Assembly: GCA_016710325.1 (NCBI GenBank) | Contig: JADJXK010000002.1 | Location: 4,650,001 to 4,714,000 of the forward strand | Reading direction: 5' to 3' | Origin: Candidatus Leptofilum proximum | Lineage (GTDB): Bacteria > Chloroflexota > Anaerolineae > Promineifilales > Promineifilaceae | DNA length: 64,000 bases | In this document: one piece after another, positions 52,581 to 59,704 of the stretch | Layout of the letters: each line of letters opens with the position of its first letter | How positions within the stretch are numbered: the first letter of the stretch is position 1 | Notes under the pieces: model-generated | What the model was told of the DNA's origin: nothing | Databases searched by the model: none | What the model saw: only the letters and a program-made list of their open reading frames with translations | Program-made: the position numbers and the translations under genes

Positions 52581-52684
52581 ACTTCTATTTCCTCTTCAGT
52601 CAACTCGCGATTTTACTCAAACCACTCGAGTAAATCTTGTTTGGACGTAATATTTGTATATTGCGGGATTATCTGTATAGTATA
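52536..52684 (-). pseudogene. Short protein remnant
   Basis: The minus strand reads TIQIIPQYTNITSKQDLLEW, FE, a stop, then NRELTEEEIEVFLPIDCEQY and ends at QLYT. The second part is clearly protein-like. The remnant has an in-frame stop and no start codon, so it is a decayed gene tail. Family unknown. Confidence 0.4.
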
Positions 52685-52717
52685 CGCCTTACGAAGTCAC
52701 AATAGCGAAGCTTTGCG

Positions 52718-52960
52718 TTATTTGACCTGCACGTGTAATTGAAGACGGTCTTTAACTTTTGTTCTTTTTTGTTTCAGACATTTAACACGATAGATGGCTT
52801 GGTCCAGCCAATAATCATGTTCGCTACGCAAAAAGCCGAAATGTAGGTCTTTCCCCATTTCATTAGTAACTACAAACCGAGGAACCCAAGTATTTGAAGT
52901 ACGTTGTTTTAACTTCACCAAGTTAGCAAGTTGTGCTGGCAACCTTGTACATCCGCCCAA
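52718..52960 (-). pseudogene. Hypothetical fragment
   Basis: An 80-codon minus-strand frame with SNTWVPRFVVTNEMGKDLHF, WLDQAIYRVKCLKQKRTKVK and a basic tail. It has no good ribosome binding site and is flanked by transposases, so it may be the 3' part of a truncated gene. Not recognised. Confidence 0.3.
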
Positions 52961-53047
52961 AAATCAGACCGCAATTGTGCCAAATGTGAGCTTTTCAACT
53001 ACCATCTGACTCCATCTTAAATCTATCCCAATGGAGTTCATATCATC

Positions 53048-54169
53048 ATGTTTTCTCAAATCTGGAATGCTTGCAAAAGTCTGTTTAACCGCGTCAAAGA
53101 CACAATCAAACAATGGACCAAACCGGCCAATATCACCCTCGCTGTCGGTGCTCTCACCGATTTGTCTCGCTCCAAAACCGACCTCCTTGTCGAGAACACC
53201 ATGCTTCGTCAGCAGCTGATCGTCCTCAAGCGCTTCGTCAAACGGCCGAAATTCACCAACGGTGACCGCATCCGACTAACCCTTCTGGCTCGTTTTACCA
53301 ATTTCTGGCAATCAGCCCTTCACATCATCCAGCCAGATACAATCTTGAGATGGCACCGTGACATGTTCAAGCGCTATTGGAAACGCATCTCCAAACCAAA
53401 GAACCGCGAACCATTCACACCCCGAGAGACCATCGCCCTAATCAAGCAAATGGCTCGAGAAAATCATCTCTGGGGTGCCGAGAAAATCGTGGGCGAGCTT
53501 CTGAAATTGGGTATCACGGTGGGTAAACCCACTGTTCAGAAGTATATGAAACAAGCCCGTCGCACCACTGGCGGGCAGAGTTGGGCTACTTTTTTGAGGA
53601 ACCACGCTCGCGAGGTCTGGGCCTGTGACTTCACCGTCACTCATGATCTTCTATTCAGGCCCATTCACACCTTCGTCATCATCGCTCACCACTCTCGAGA
53701 AATTGTCCATGCGGCCGTGACTCGCCACCCCACCGATGCCTGGGTCGCTCAACAACTTCGAGAAGCGACGCCTTGGAATCGGAAGCCAAGATTTCTCATT
53801 CGCGACAATGACAAAAAGTTCGGTAAACAGTTCTCTACTGTAGCTTGCAGCAGTGGCATCAAGGAACTACTCACTCCCCTCAAAGCACCACGAGCAAATT
53901 CCATTTGCGAGAGATTTTTCGGCAGTTTGAAACGAGAAGGACTTGATAATTTCCTCATATTCCGTGAGGCTCAGTTGCAGCGCATCGTTCAGGAATATGT
54001 GTCCTACTACAATCAGCATCGCCCTCACCAGGGCATTCAACAGCGGATTCCCACCTGGTTTGTCCAGCACAGACCCCCTACCTCCAATCGCGTTCAAGGT
54101 AAGGTGGTTTCGATGCCCATCTTGTCTGGTCTGCATCACAGCTATGCCTACGCTGGTGCCGCCCATTAG
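53048..54169 (+). CDS. Integrase-core transposase (IS481/IS3-like)
   Basis: 373-residue apparently intact rve-type transposase. The N-terminal helical region includes VENTMLRQQLIVLKRFVKRP. The catalytic core has VWACDFTVTHDLLF (first Asp), RFLIRDNDKKFG (second Asp) and ANSICERFFGSLKREGL (Glu), then YYNQHRPHQGIQQRIP. This group is common in Chloroflexota. No terminal inverted repeats were clear; weak TTCAAC-containing ends lie near 52995 and 54215. It contains no ACGGCCGT. Confidence 0.87.
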   Translation: MFSQIWNACKSLFNRVKDTIKQWTKPANITLAVGALTDLSRSKTDLLVENTMLRQQLIVLKRFVKRPKFTNGDRIRLTLLARFTNFWQSALHIIQPDTILRWHRDMFKRYWKRISKPKNREPFTPRETIALIKQMARENHLWGAEKIVGELLKLGITVGKPTVQKYMKQARRTTGGQSWATFLRNHAREVWACDFTVTHDLLFRPIHTFVIIAHHSREIVHAAVTRHPTDAWVAQQLREATPWNRKPRFLIRDNDKKFGKQFSTVACSSGIKELLTPLKAPRANSICERFFGSLKREGLDNFLIFREAQLQRIVQEYVSYYNQHRPHQGIQQRIPTWFVQHRPPTSNRVQGKVVSMPILSGLHHSYAYAGAAH

Positions 54170-54504
54170 AGCACCTCGATTTGAGATCTAGCCGAAGTTT
54201 CAAGGCGTCAATAAGGTTGAACGTTTAGTTCCGCTTGGCTGCTTGATCCTTTTTTGGCGTGTGTCCTTCTCCTCCCTGGCCCAAAATCTCGAAGATTATG
54301 TTCCCCATCATTATTACAAACTGAATTTGGCTGTTCGTTCGCTGGCTGGCACGGCTCAAGGTCACTTTCAGTACCCCAATTTGGGACGGATGACTATGGT
54401 TGTCAGGACAGGATTTGTGTATATGTTGTGAACCAGTCCCGGTTATCTTTCAATTTGATCACAAGGCGACGGTTGCAACTGAAGATTTCGTGAATTTGGT
54501 ATCT
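54170..54504. other. Non-coding or decayed DNA after the transposase
   Basis: Two overlapping short plus-strand frames (54243-54431 and 54254-54493) look protein-like in places but have no start signals and no recognised family. This is probably the right flank of the transposon plus remnant DNA. Confidence 0.35.
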
Positions 54505-54927
54505 TCATGTATTTTCGAGCAGTGCCACAAAAACTGCCGGAGTTAGAATGGGAATGCCTTGAAAATCATTAATGTCGAGCAAATGTGGGTCACCCGTTAC
54601 AATATAGCTTGCTCCGCTTTCAATGGCACATTCAATATAACGATTATCTGAATCATCAGCCTGTACAACAGACAGGTTTTGCTGAGGATCAACCATCGTG
54701 GCAAAATTTCTCAAGTCGTCAATCAGCCCTTCCCGTTCCTCACGAATGCGTCGATATTTCTTTTGCAACCTTTCATAGCCGGTGACCCGTTCAATTTCAG
54801 CAACGATAGTCGGTGAGACGACAATCTCAAGTTCTCTTTTCTGCCATTTTTCGAGAATTTTTGCCGGATTCCCTTGACTTGAAATCAAGGCACTGATGAA
54901 GATATTGGCATCTAAGACAACTCTCAT
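54505..54927 (-). CDS. PIN-domain toxin (COG1569-type)
   Basis: 140-residue predicted ribonuclease toxin. Acidic residues are in MRVVLDANIFISALIS (Asp6), PTIVAEIERV (Glu), ADDSDNRYIECAIE and YIVTGDPHLLDI, the order expected for a PIN domain. The GNPAKILEKWQKRE helix is typical of the family annotated as putative toxin, PIN family. It begins two bases after the antitoxin stop, so the two are co-translated. Confidence 0.9.
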   Translation of the reverse strand: MRVVLDANIFISALISSQGNPAKILEKWQKRELEIVVSPTIVAEIERVTGYERLQKKYRRIREEREGLIDDLRNFATMVDPQQNLSVVQADDSDNRYIECAIESGASYIVTGDPHLLDINDFQGIPILTPAVFVALLENT

Positions 54928-54929
54928 TG

Positions 54930-55214
54930 CTACTGTTCTTGAGTCATTTCTGCTCTAATGGCTTGTTGGGCTTCCAGAACATCTTGCAGAACTTCATCCG
55001 GGTCAGCGTCTTTGTTGGCCTCTTGAATTCGGCTGACTGCTTCAAAAAAACGTTCCCGACTGCGCTTCCAATTTTCAAAGACGGTCAGAGGAACAATGAC
55101 GGCCGCTGGTCTGCCTTTACGCTCGATAACGTAGCTATCCTGATTAAACTGTACTTCATCTAAAACCAGGCTCAGATTGCTTCTGAGATCACTGCTGTTG
55201 GTAACTTTTTCCAT
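54930..55214 (-). CDS. Phd/YefM-like antitoxin
   Basis: About 94-residue antitoxin upstream of the PIN toxin. The N-terminal DNA-binding part is SSDLRSNLSLVLDEV followed by YVIERKGRPAAVIVPLTVFE, the Phd/YefM pattern. The C-terminal acidic helix (DADPDEVLQDVLEAQQ) would bind the toxin. An ATG 48 bases further upstream (55262) is possible; the start at 55214 fits the family better, but ribosome binding sites are weak for both. Confidence 0.85.
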   Translation of the reverse strand: MEKVTNSSDLRSNLSLVLDEVQFNQDSYVIERKGRPAAVIVPLTVFENWKRSRERFFEAVSRIQEANKDADPDEVLQDVLEAQQAIRAEMTQEQ

Positions 55215-55425
55215 AACATTTCTCGCTATTTCATCAAGTTTACTAGTATGTAAGTTTTGCATACTTCGTACATGATAGCATAGTTGTACATGTGGTTCAA
55301 TGGCTTTTTCCGAATGAATGGGACTTTAGGGTAACGGCCGTTTTGTGCCGCAGTAAATTTTTGCGGGAGCAATATTGCCTTTCACAACCGTAACTATAGG
55401 ATAGGCAAAAAACACGGAAAAAGAG

Positions 55426-55566
55426 AAAGCCCCCAAGTTCATTGAGGTCTTTTGTGTCGTAGGAGATTGCTATAGGCTATACGGGGACGGCGGGATTCGG
55501 TCACTGACGTGTAAAAAACTCGTTGTTATTTTCCTCCCCAAGTATGTTGTTAGCCAATCTTGGGTA
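55426..55566. repeat. Dispersed repeat of about 130 bp, copy B, with terminator-like hairpin
   Basis: Counterpart of 52442-52580. The hairpin (55426-55453, minus orientation) is imperfect. The core again has CGGGATTCGGTCACTGACGTG. It lies directly after the 55586 gene on the minus strand, so here it probably acts as that gene's terminator. Confidence 0.5.
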
Positions 55567-55585
55567 ACGGCCGTTTCCCTCCCAC

Positions 55586-55903
55586 TCAATGGGCAGTTGG
55601 ATAAATCGTATCATCTTTCCATTTAACGGTAATTCGGCGATTTCCAACCAGGATGGCAATATCTTTCATCTGTGCGGCCGTCTCTAAATCTTCCGGTAAA
55701 TCGACAACCAGTTGATTGTCGACAATTTGCCCCTCTACTTCGATCGTATCAGCCGCAGCCTCTGATGCTATCATTTCCCTGAGTGCTTCGTAGAATAATG
55801 GTGCCTTCAGTTCCCCCATATCTTTTGTCTCACGTTCTATAAAAGCATCCACCACAGCATCAAATTCATCAGTTGGCATATTTGAAATGACTTTTTCGTT
55901 CAT
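55586..55903 (-). CDS. Small acidic protein, family shared with 57663
   Basis: 105-residue protein of unknown function. The first half is helical (FDAVVDAFIERETKDMGELK) and the second half beta-rich: VEGQIVDNQLVVDLPEDLET and VGNRRITVKWKDDTIYPTAH. The same two-part layout and YPTA ending occur in the 57663 product. It follows the DUF433 gene by 20 bases, where a DUF5615 toxin would be expected. It is too short and acidic to look like a nuclease; a regulatory or antitoxin-like role is possible. Confidence 0.75.
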   Translation of the reverse strand: MNEKVISNMPTDEFDAVVDAFIERETKDMGELKAPLFYEALREMIASEAAADTIEVEGQIVDNQLVVDLPEDLETAAQMKDIAILVGNRRITVKWKDDTIYPTAH

Positions 55904-55923
55904 CCAGATAAAGTTTTATGGAC

Positions 55924-56196
55924 TCAGCCACCGGTAATTTCTTTCATGACGGCCGCTTCACTGTTGGCAATAATATCCGCCTCTACTTCAGCCTGGTTGA
56001 GATGATAGTAAGCCAGGGCAGCATAGACACCGGCCAAAGCCAGGTTCATTTTGTCAGCGATTTCTTCGGCTGATAAACCCAGTTTGTAGTGGCCAACGAT
56101 AGTACGCACTGTAACACCGGTACCGGCGATAATGGGACGTCCGCCACGTAAATTTGGTTTCTTTACGATGAGCCCTTCTAAACTAAGTGTCGTCAT
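55924..56196 (-). CDS. DUF433 antitoxin-like protein
   Basis: 90-residue DUF433 (VapB45-like) protein with a winged-helix type DNA-binding fold. Motifs: IVKKPNLRGGRPIIAGTGVT and VGHYKLGLSAEEIADKM, then a helix with VYAALAYYHLNQAEVE. AAGGA stands eight bases before the ATG. DUF433 proteins are normally paired with a DUF5615 PIN-like toxin; none is present here. Confidence 0.88.
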   Translation of the reverse strand: MTTLSLEGLIVKKPNLRGGRPIIAGTGVTVRTIVGHYKLGLSAEEIADKMNLALAGVYAALAYYHLNQAEVEADIIANSEAAVMKEITGG

Positions 56197-56405
56197 GTGC
56201 TTTGTCCTTGCTTGCTCAGAGCAATTTGTGATTCTTGAGGTCGATTATAGCATACATGCGCCTGCTTGTTTCTAACCAATAACTTGCGACTTGGTCCTAT
56301 CGAGTAGAATATGTGCAGGTGAGATTAGCTTGGGAAACGGCCGTTATGCCCAATAACTAATCTATCCTGTGAGGCGCGTCTTAAACGAGGTAAGGAGAAT
56401 AAAGA

Positions 56406-56825
56406 ATGCCCCAAAAGCGATGGATGTTTGACCCAAATTACGGTGGGAAAAAGGTTCCAGAAAACAAAAAGCGGGAAGTGACACAGCGAATTGAAAAATA
56501 TGCGGCCGAAAACTATGCCGGGCAATATACCCAGCTGGACATTCGCTTCCGCGGCCAGTTTTGTTACATCGATGCCTATACAGAACCGTATCTAGGGGAA
56601 GAGTGGCCACCCGATGATTGGCCAGAAACCCGAGAAGAAATGATAGAACGACTGCGCAATACGCCCACGCACCTGTGCCGCCTGCGTTACTTTGGCGAGG
56701 ATGAATGGGGCTTTGCCTTTTACACTTACAGTCATGAAAAGTATGAACTTTCCGTGTTTCCCGACGGCAGCTTCATCGGCAAGCCGGAAGACGCTTTTGC
56801 CGCGGCTGCCATGTATTTGGGGTAA
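56406..56825 (+). CDS. Hypothetical cytosolic protein
   Basis: 139 residues, no membrane segment. It begins MPQKRWMFDPNYGGKKVPEN and has KREVTQRIEKYAAENYAG, RFRGQFCYIDAYTEP, HLCRLRYFGEDEWGFAFYTY and YELSVFPDGSFIG. These are short conserved phrases I associate with an uncharacterised bacterial family. GTAAGGAG stands eight bases before the ATG. It overlaps in operon with the next gene (three-base gap). Confidence 0.72.
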   Translation: MPQKRWMFDPNYGGKKVPENKKREVTQRIEKYAAENYAGQYTQLDIRFRGQFCYIDAYTEPYLGEEWPPDDWPETREEMIERLRNTPTHLCRLRYFGEDEWGFAFYTYSHEKYELSVFPDGSFIGKPEDAFAAAAMYLG

Positions 56826-56828
56826 CAA

Positions 56829-57242
56829 ATGAACAAAGGAATCACCTGCAGCTGCGCCGATTGGCAGACCCACCGGATGGCGTTGGCACCCTTGTTATCT
56901 GAAGCGCCTTTTCGCTATTGTCCCTGGTGTGGGCAGCATCTGGCCGCTGGCAGCCGACGCGATGAAGCCCTTTTGGCAAAATATCGGAAGCGCATTGTAG
57001 AGAACTTCTTCACGACTGATGATTGGGGAATGCCTGATTTACCCAATATGTTGCTGGCTGCTCGCCCCGTTGCTGATTACCGACAGCTAACCGGTGACAT
57101 TCTGGGCACGCTGGATTTGATGCTGGCTTTTGTCGAGACGGGTACGCGCTTCACGGCTGTCCTGGCAACCTTGTACATCCGTTCTAAAAGTAGGCAGATG
57201 TACGTCGTCAGACCTTTTGGGACATCTTTAGGCCAAAACTAA
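56829..57242 (+). CDS. Hypothetical protein with zinc-ribbon-like cysteines
   Basis: 137 residues. Four cysteines near the N-terminus (CSCADWQTH, then FRYCPWCGQHLAAG) form a likely zinc site. The rest is helical and ends without a recognised domain. It starts three bases after the previous stop, so the two genes are translated together. Function unknown. Confidence 0.68.
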   Translation: MNKGITCSCADWQTHRMALAPLLSEAPFRYCPWCGQHLAAGSRRDEALLAKYRKRIVENFFTTDDWGMPDLPNMLLAARPVADYRQLTGDILGTLDLMLAFVETGTRFTAVLATLYIRSKSRQMYVVRPFGTSLGQN

Positions 57243-57256
57243 GAGAGACTTTCGCA

Positions 57257-57525
57257 CCTCTAAGATAACAAACTTGATGCCTCATGTCGATTCAATCTGC
57301 GGCGCTCACGCATCGTTTTTTCTTTGATTGGTTCGGGCCTTGATTGAATCTCTCTTGCCCGGCCATGGAGCATGTCGGCCGGCGTCACATTTCCCAACGA
57401 TTCGTGATATCGTTGCTCGTTGTAATAAGTGATGAAACTGTCCACGGCGCTCTCCAAATGCCAGGGAAGGTAATAGTTCGTTTTCTTTACTCACAAATCG
57501 TGGGATTTCTCGCCACATCAAAATT
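57257..57525 (-). pseudogene. IS3-type integrase C-terminal remnant
   Basis: The minus strand reads NYYLPWHLESAVDSFITYYN, then EQRYHESLGNVTPADMLHGR and a basic tail ending near 57260. This is the C-terminal end of an rve/IS3-type transposase core. The catalytic part is missing and the upstream frame is broken, so it is only a fossil. Confidence 0.72.
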
Positions 57526-57529
57526 GACC

Positions 57530-57569
57530 TAAAAATGAAAAAGACACTCGCGTTTTAGCCGAGTGTCTT
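57530..57569 (-). terminator. Rho-independent terminator
   Basis: GACACTCG (57543-57550) pairs with CGAGTGTC (57560-57567), and on the minus strand the hairpin is followed by CTTTTTCATTTTT. It lies about 90 bases after the stop of the 57663 gene and ends that operon. Confidence 0.75.
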
Positions 57570-57662
57570 GTGTTTCATTTCGGATATTGTTGAATGTTAC
57601 TTGATTTTGGTTTCTAGCCGCCTAATGTCAGGTGCTATCAGGGAGCTTCGGATTTTCTTCCC

Positions 57663-57977
57663 TCACTGGGCAGTCGGGTAAATCGTATTATCTTTTAATT
57701 TAACCACTATGCGGCGGTCGCCGATAAGGATTTCGTTGTCTTTGACTTGTACGGCCGTTTCTGCATCAACCGGCAATTTCAAAACCAGCTGATTGTCTAC
57801 AATTTCACCTTCGACTTCAACCGTTTCAGACACACGCTCAGCCATTCTCTCAAATAGCAGTTCAAAGAAAGAGGAAGCTGGCATCTCACCAAATTCTTGC
57901 GAGGAGCGATCAATGAACGCATCAGCTATCGACTGAAATTTATCAACATCCATTATTTTTAGGTGCTTTTCAGACAT
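57663..57977 (-). CDS. Small acidic protein, family shared with 55586
   Basis: 104 residues with a helical first half (FQSIADAFIDRSSQEFGEM) and a beta second half (VEGEIVDNQLVLKLPVDAET, then IGDRRIVVKLKDNTIYPTAQ). It is clearly paralogous to the 55586 product. The ATG at 57977 has a GAAGGA site and lies one base after the stop of the 277-residue gene; the open frame extends 18 codons further up but without a good start. Being the second gene of a coupled pair suggests it modulates the larger partner. Confidence 0.78.
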   Translation of the reverse strand: MSEKHLKIMDVDKFQSIADAFIDRSSQEFGEMPASSFFELLFERMAERVSETVEVEGEIVDNQLVLKLPVDAETAVQVKDNEILIGDRRIVVKLKDNTIYPTAQ

Positions 57978-57978
57978 A

Positions 57979-58812
57979 TCACGATCCTTCACCTGATTGC
58001 TTTTGACGAACCATTTGCTTCCAGGTTTCATATTCTACTACGACTAACATTATACCACGCTGCTCTATTTCTATGGGTGTTGGTAACAACTCCAAAATGG
58101 TCTCTAATGTTCCTGGTTCAGTTGCACCCCCATCAATTAGATCCCAGGCATCCGGTTTCTGAAAAACAACCAGGGTTCGTTCCCGACCTTTTTCATAAAG
58201 ACGCGTGATGTAGAAATCGTTGGGCAAATTATTAGCTGATGGCTCTTGCAAGAAGTAGATGGAAGTCTTGATATCACCCAACAAATCCAGCACGATAAGA
58301 TCGGCTGGTGAATACCGTTCTGCTGGTTGACGAATATCGTGCATTTGAAATTCAATTCCGCCAGCCAACAAGTCCCGCATGATAAACAGTTCAAAAGTGT
58401 AGCCGCGTGAGAAACTTTGCCACCAATAAAGACAATATCCCTGCAAAAGGATGCTGGACGGCATTTCACGCTTCCAGAAGCCCGCTTCTTGGAGAATCGG
58501 CCTGATTTGCCGGGCAAAATTAGCAGACAGAGCAGGACTTTCAGCCATGACGTTCTTCGTTTCTAGCAATTGTTGAATATATTGATTGGCAAACGGCCGT
58601 TCAATGAGCTCACCGTACACCTGGCGAAAGCTCTGAGTGACAGTTGGCGTACTGACTTGGGCAGCATCAAGTAAATCTATCCCTTGGAATAGGTGTCGCC
58701 AAACGGCCGTAGTGAGGCTGCGGCTATCTATCAGGTAAGTCATCAGGGCATCATGATGCTTTTGGGTAAATTCGGGTGGAATGTGAAATTGAAGGGATTG
58801 TTCAGGGCTCAT
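57979..58812 (-). CDS. Uncharacterised protein with PD-(D/E)xK-like motif
   Basis: 277-residue soluble protein, no recognised family. The central region has FELFIMRDLLAGGIEF, then SPADLIVLDLLGDIKTS. An acidic residue in a helix, a PAD-type Asp and a D-I-K follow in the order seen in PD-(D/E)xK nucleases. This is suggestive only; the spacing between Asp and D-I-K is a plausible nine residues. The C-terminus ends GIMLVVVEYETWKQMV. It forms a coupled pair with the small protein 57663. A nuclease toxin with a small regulator is one reading. Confidence 0.6.
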   Translation of the reverse strand: MSPEQSLQFHIPPEFTQKHHDALMTYLIDSRSLTTAVWRHLFQGIDLLDAAQVSTPTVTQSFRQVYGELIERPFANQYIQQLLETKNVMAESPALSANFARQIRPILQEAGFWKREMPSSILLQGYCLYWWQSFSRGYTFELFIMRDLLAGGIEFQMHDIRQPAERYSPADLIVLDLLGDIKTSIYFLQEPSANNLPNDFYITRLYEKGRERTLVVFQKPDAWDLIDGGATEPGTLETILELLPTPIEIEQRGIMLVVVEYETWKQMVRQKQSGEGS

Positions 58813-58903
58813 AGTTGAGCTAATCTTACCAAATTAGCGGGCAAAAAGAATGTTCAGTTAGGCAGATTCGCGGCTAGCATTACGGACATTAGAAACAGAC
58901 TCT

Positions 58904-59113
58904 TTATTCATCCCCACGCAAACCCCACTCAACGTCTTGGCGAATAAACTCCTCTATCGATTCACCTGGATGAGATTCAAGGAAACGGCGTAAAGCAACC
59001 AGCATTAATTCATCGAGGTCACGGAACCAGCCAGCAGCCACTAAATCCTGCGCCTGTATCCATAACACATCAGGAATTTCAGTTTGCACAACTGTGAGTT
59101 TACCTTTTTTCAT
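58904..59113 (-). CDS. Small ribbon-helix-helix-like protein
   Basis: About 69 residues: KLTVVQTEIPDVLWIQAQDL, then AAGWFRDLDELMLVALRRFL and a C-terminal acidic tail (EEFIRQDVEWGLRGDE). This resembles CopG/RHH-type small proteins that act as antitoxins or regulators. An in-frame GTG at 59137 is an alternative start. No toxin gene stands next to it. Confidence 0.7.
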   Translation of the reverse strand: MKKGKLTVVQTEIPDVLWIQAQDLVAAGWFRDLDELMLVALRRFLESHPGESIEEFIRQDVEWGLRGDE

Positions 59114-59704
59114 GACCATGACCGTTATTATATTCACAGATTAATCGATTTATGCGCAAGTTCATATTACATTATCTTGCTTCTCACAAGATAGTGCTAA
59201 ACTGAAACTAACTTGAAACCGGTAGTTTTGAAAATCCGGGTCCAAATCAAACTTGAGCCATCGTCCATTGAGCACAGTGTGGGTTCCAGGTTGATGCGAT
59301 AGAAAAAAGAGTCAGGCAACAAATATTATGTGATTACAGATGGGACAGAAGTGTAACGACTGTAGTAACTCCAAGCGTATGGGGAATAGGCCATCTACTT
59401 ACGCCGGGTATTCTATCCTTTGCGGATTTGTGGTAGTACTTGTCAACACAATGTAATATTTCCTGGGCGTAATTGGCGAAATTCCTAAATTTTCGCTATT
59501 CAGATTTTTGCTCCTGTGAAAATAGGTCGCGCAGAGGCGCAAAGGCGCTGAGAAAAGCAAAAAATCTGTGTCATCTGTGCAATCTGTGCAATCTGTGGAT
59601 TTTCATTTGTGGTGGTGTGCCGCCGTTCATGAAATCTCCCTTGAAATCATCGTCAAGTTTTTTTGAAGACCATATCTTTTGCCAACAAGCCAGGGGATTA
59701 TCTT
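59114..59704. other. Non-coding stretch upstream of the STAND gene
   Basis: No intact gene. Around 59214-59355 the plus strand reads KPVVLKIRVQIKLEPSSIEH and, after a stop, a stretch ending YYVITDGTEV, suggesting a small decayed gene. At 59530-59610 a GCGCAGAGGCGCAAAGGCGC segment is followed by a run of ATCTGTG(C/T)A units, a simple direct repeat. The STAND gene's GGGGAT-type site is just before 59705. Confidence 0.4.
59566..59600. repeat. Tandem ATCTGTGCA-like units
   Basis: Four imperfect 9-base units (ATCTGTGTC, ATCTGTGCA, ATCTGTGCA, ATCTGTGGA) in a row. This is a short low-complexity repeat of the kind dispersed between genes. It is not CRISPR-like, having no spacers. Confidence 0.7.

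Larger units (their letters stand above)
386..58710. repeat. Highly iterated palindrome ACGGCCGT
   Basis: About 75 copies were counted by eye from 386 to 58710, mostly as AACGGCCGTT or TACGGCCGT(T/A). Copies lie in genes on both strands and in all reading frames (T-A-V, N-G-R, R-P), and some lie between genes. Chance would give one or two. No copy was seen in the transposases, between 50.63 and 55.33 kb, or beyond 58.71 kb. Confidence 0.88.

Noticed and set aside
54243..54493. Two overlapping ORFs after the transposase
   Set aside because: No start signals, no recognisable family and flanking transposon DNA; kept only as undetermined sequence.
59566..59600. Short tandem units as a CRISPR array
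   Set aside because: Units are nine bases, contiguous, with no spacers; no cas genes are in the window.
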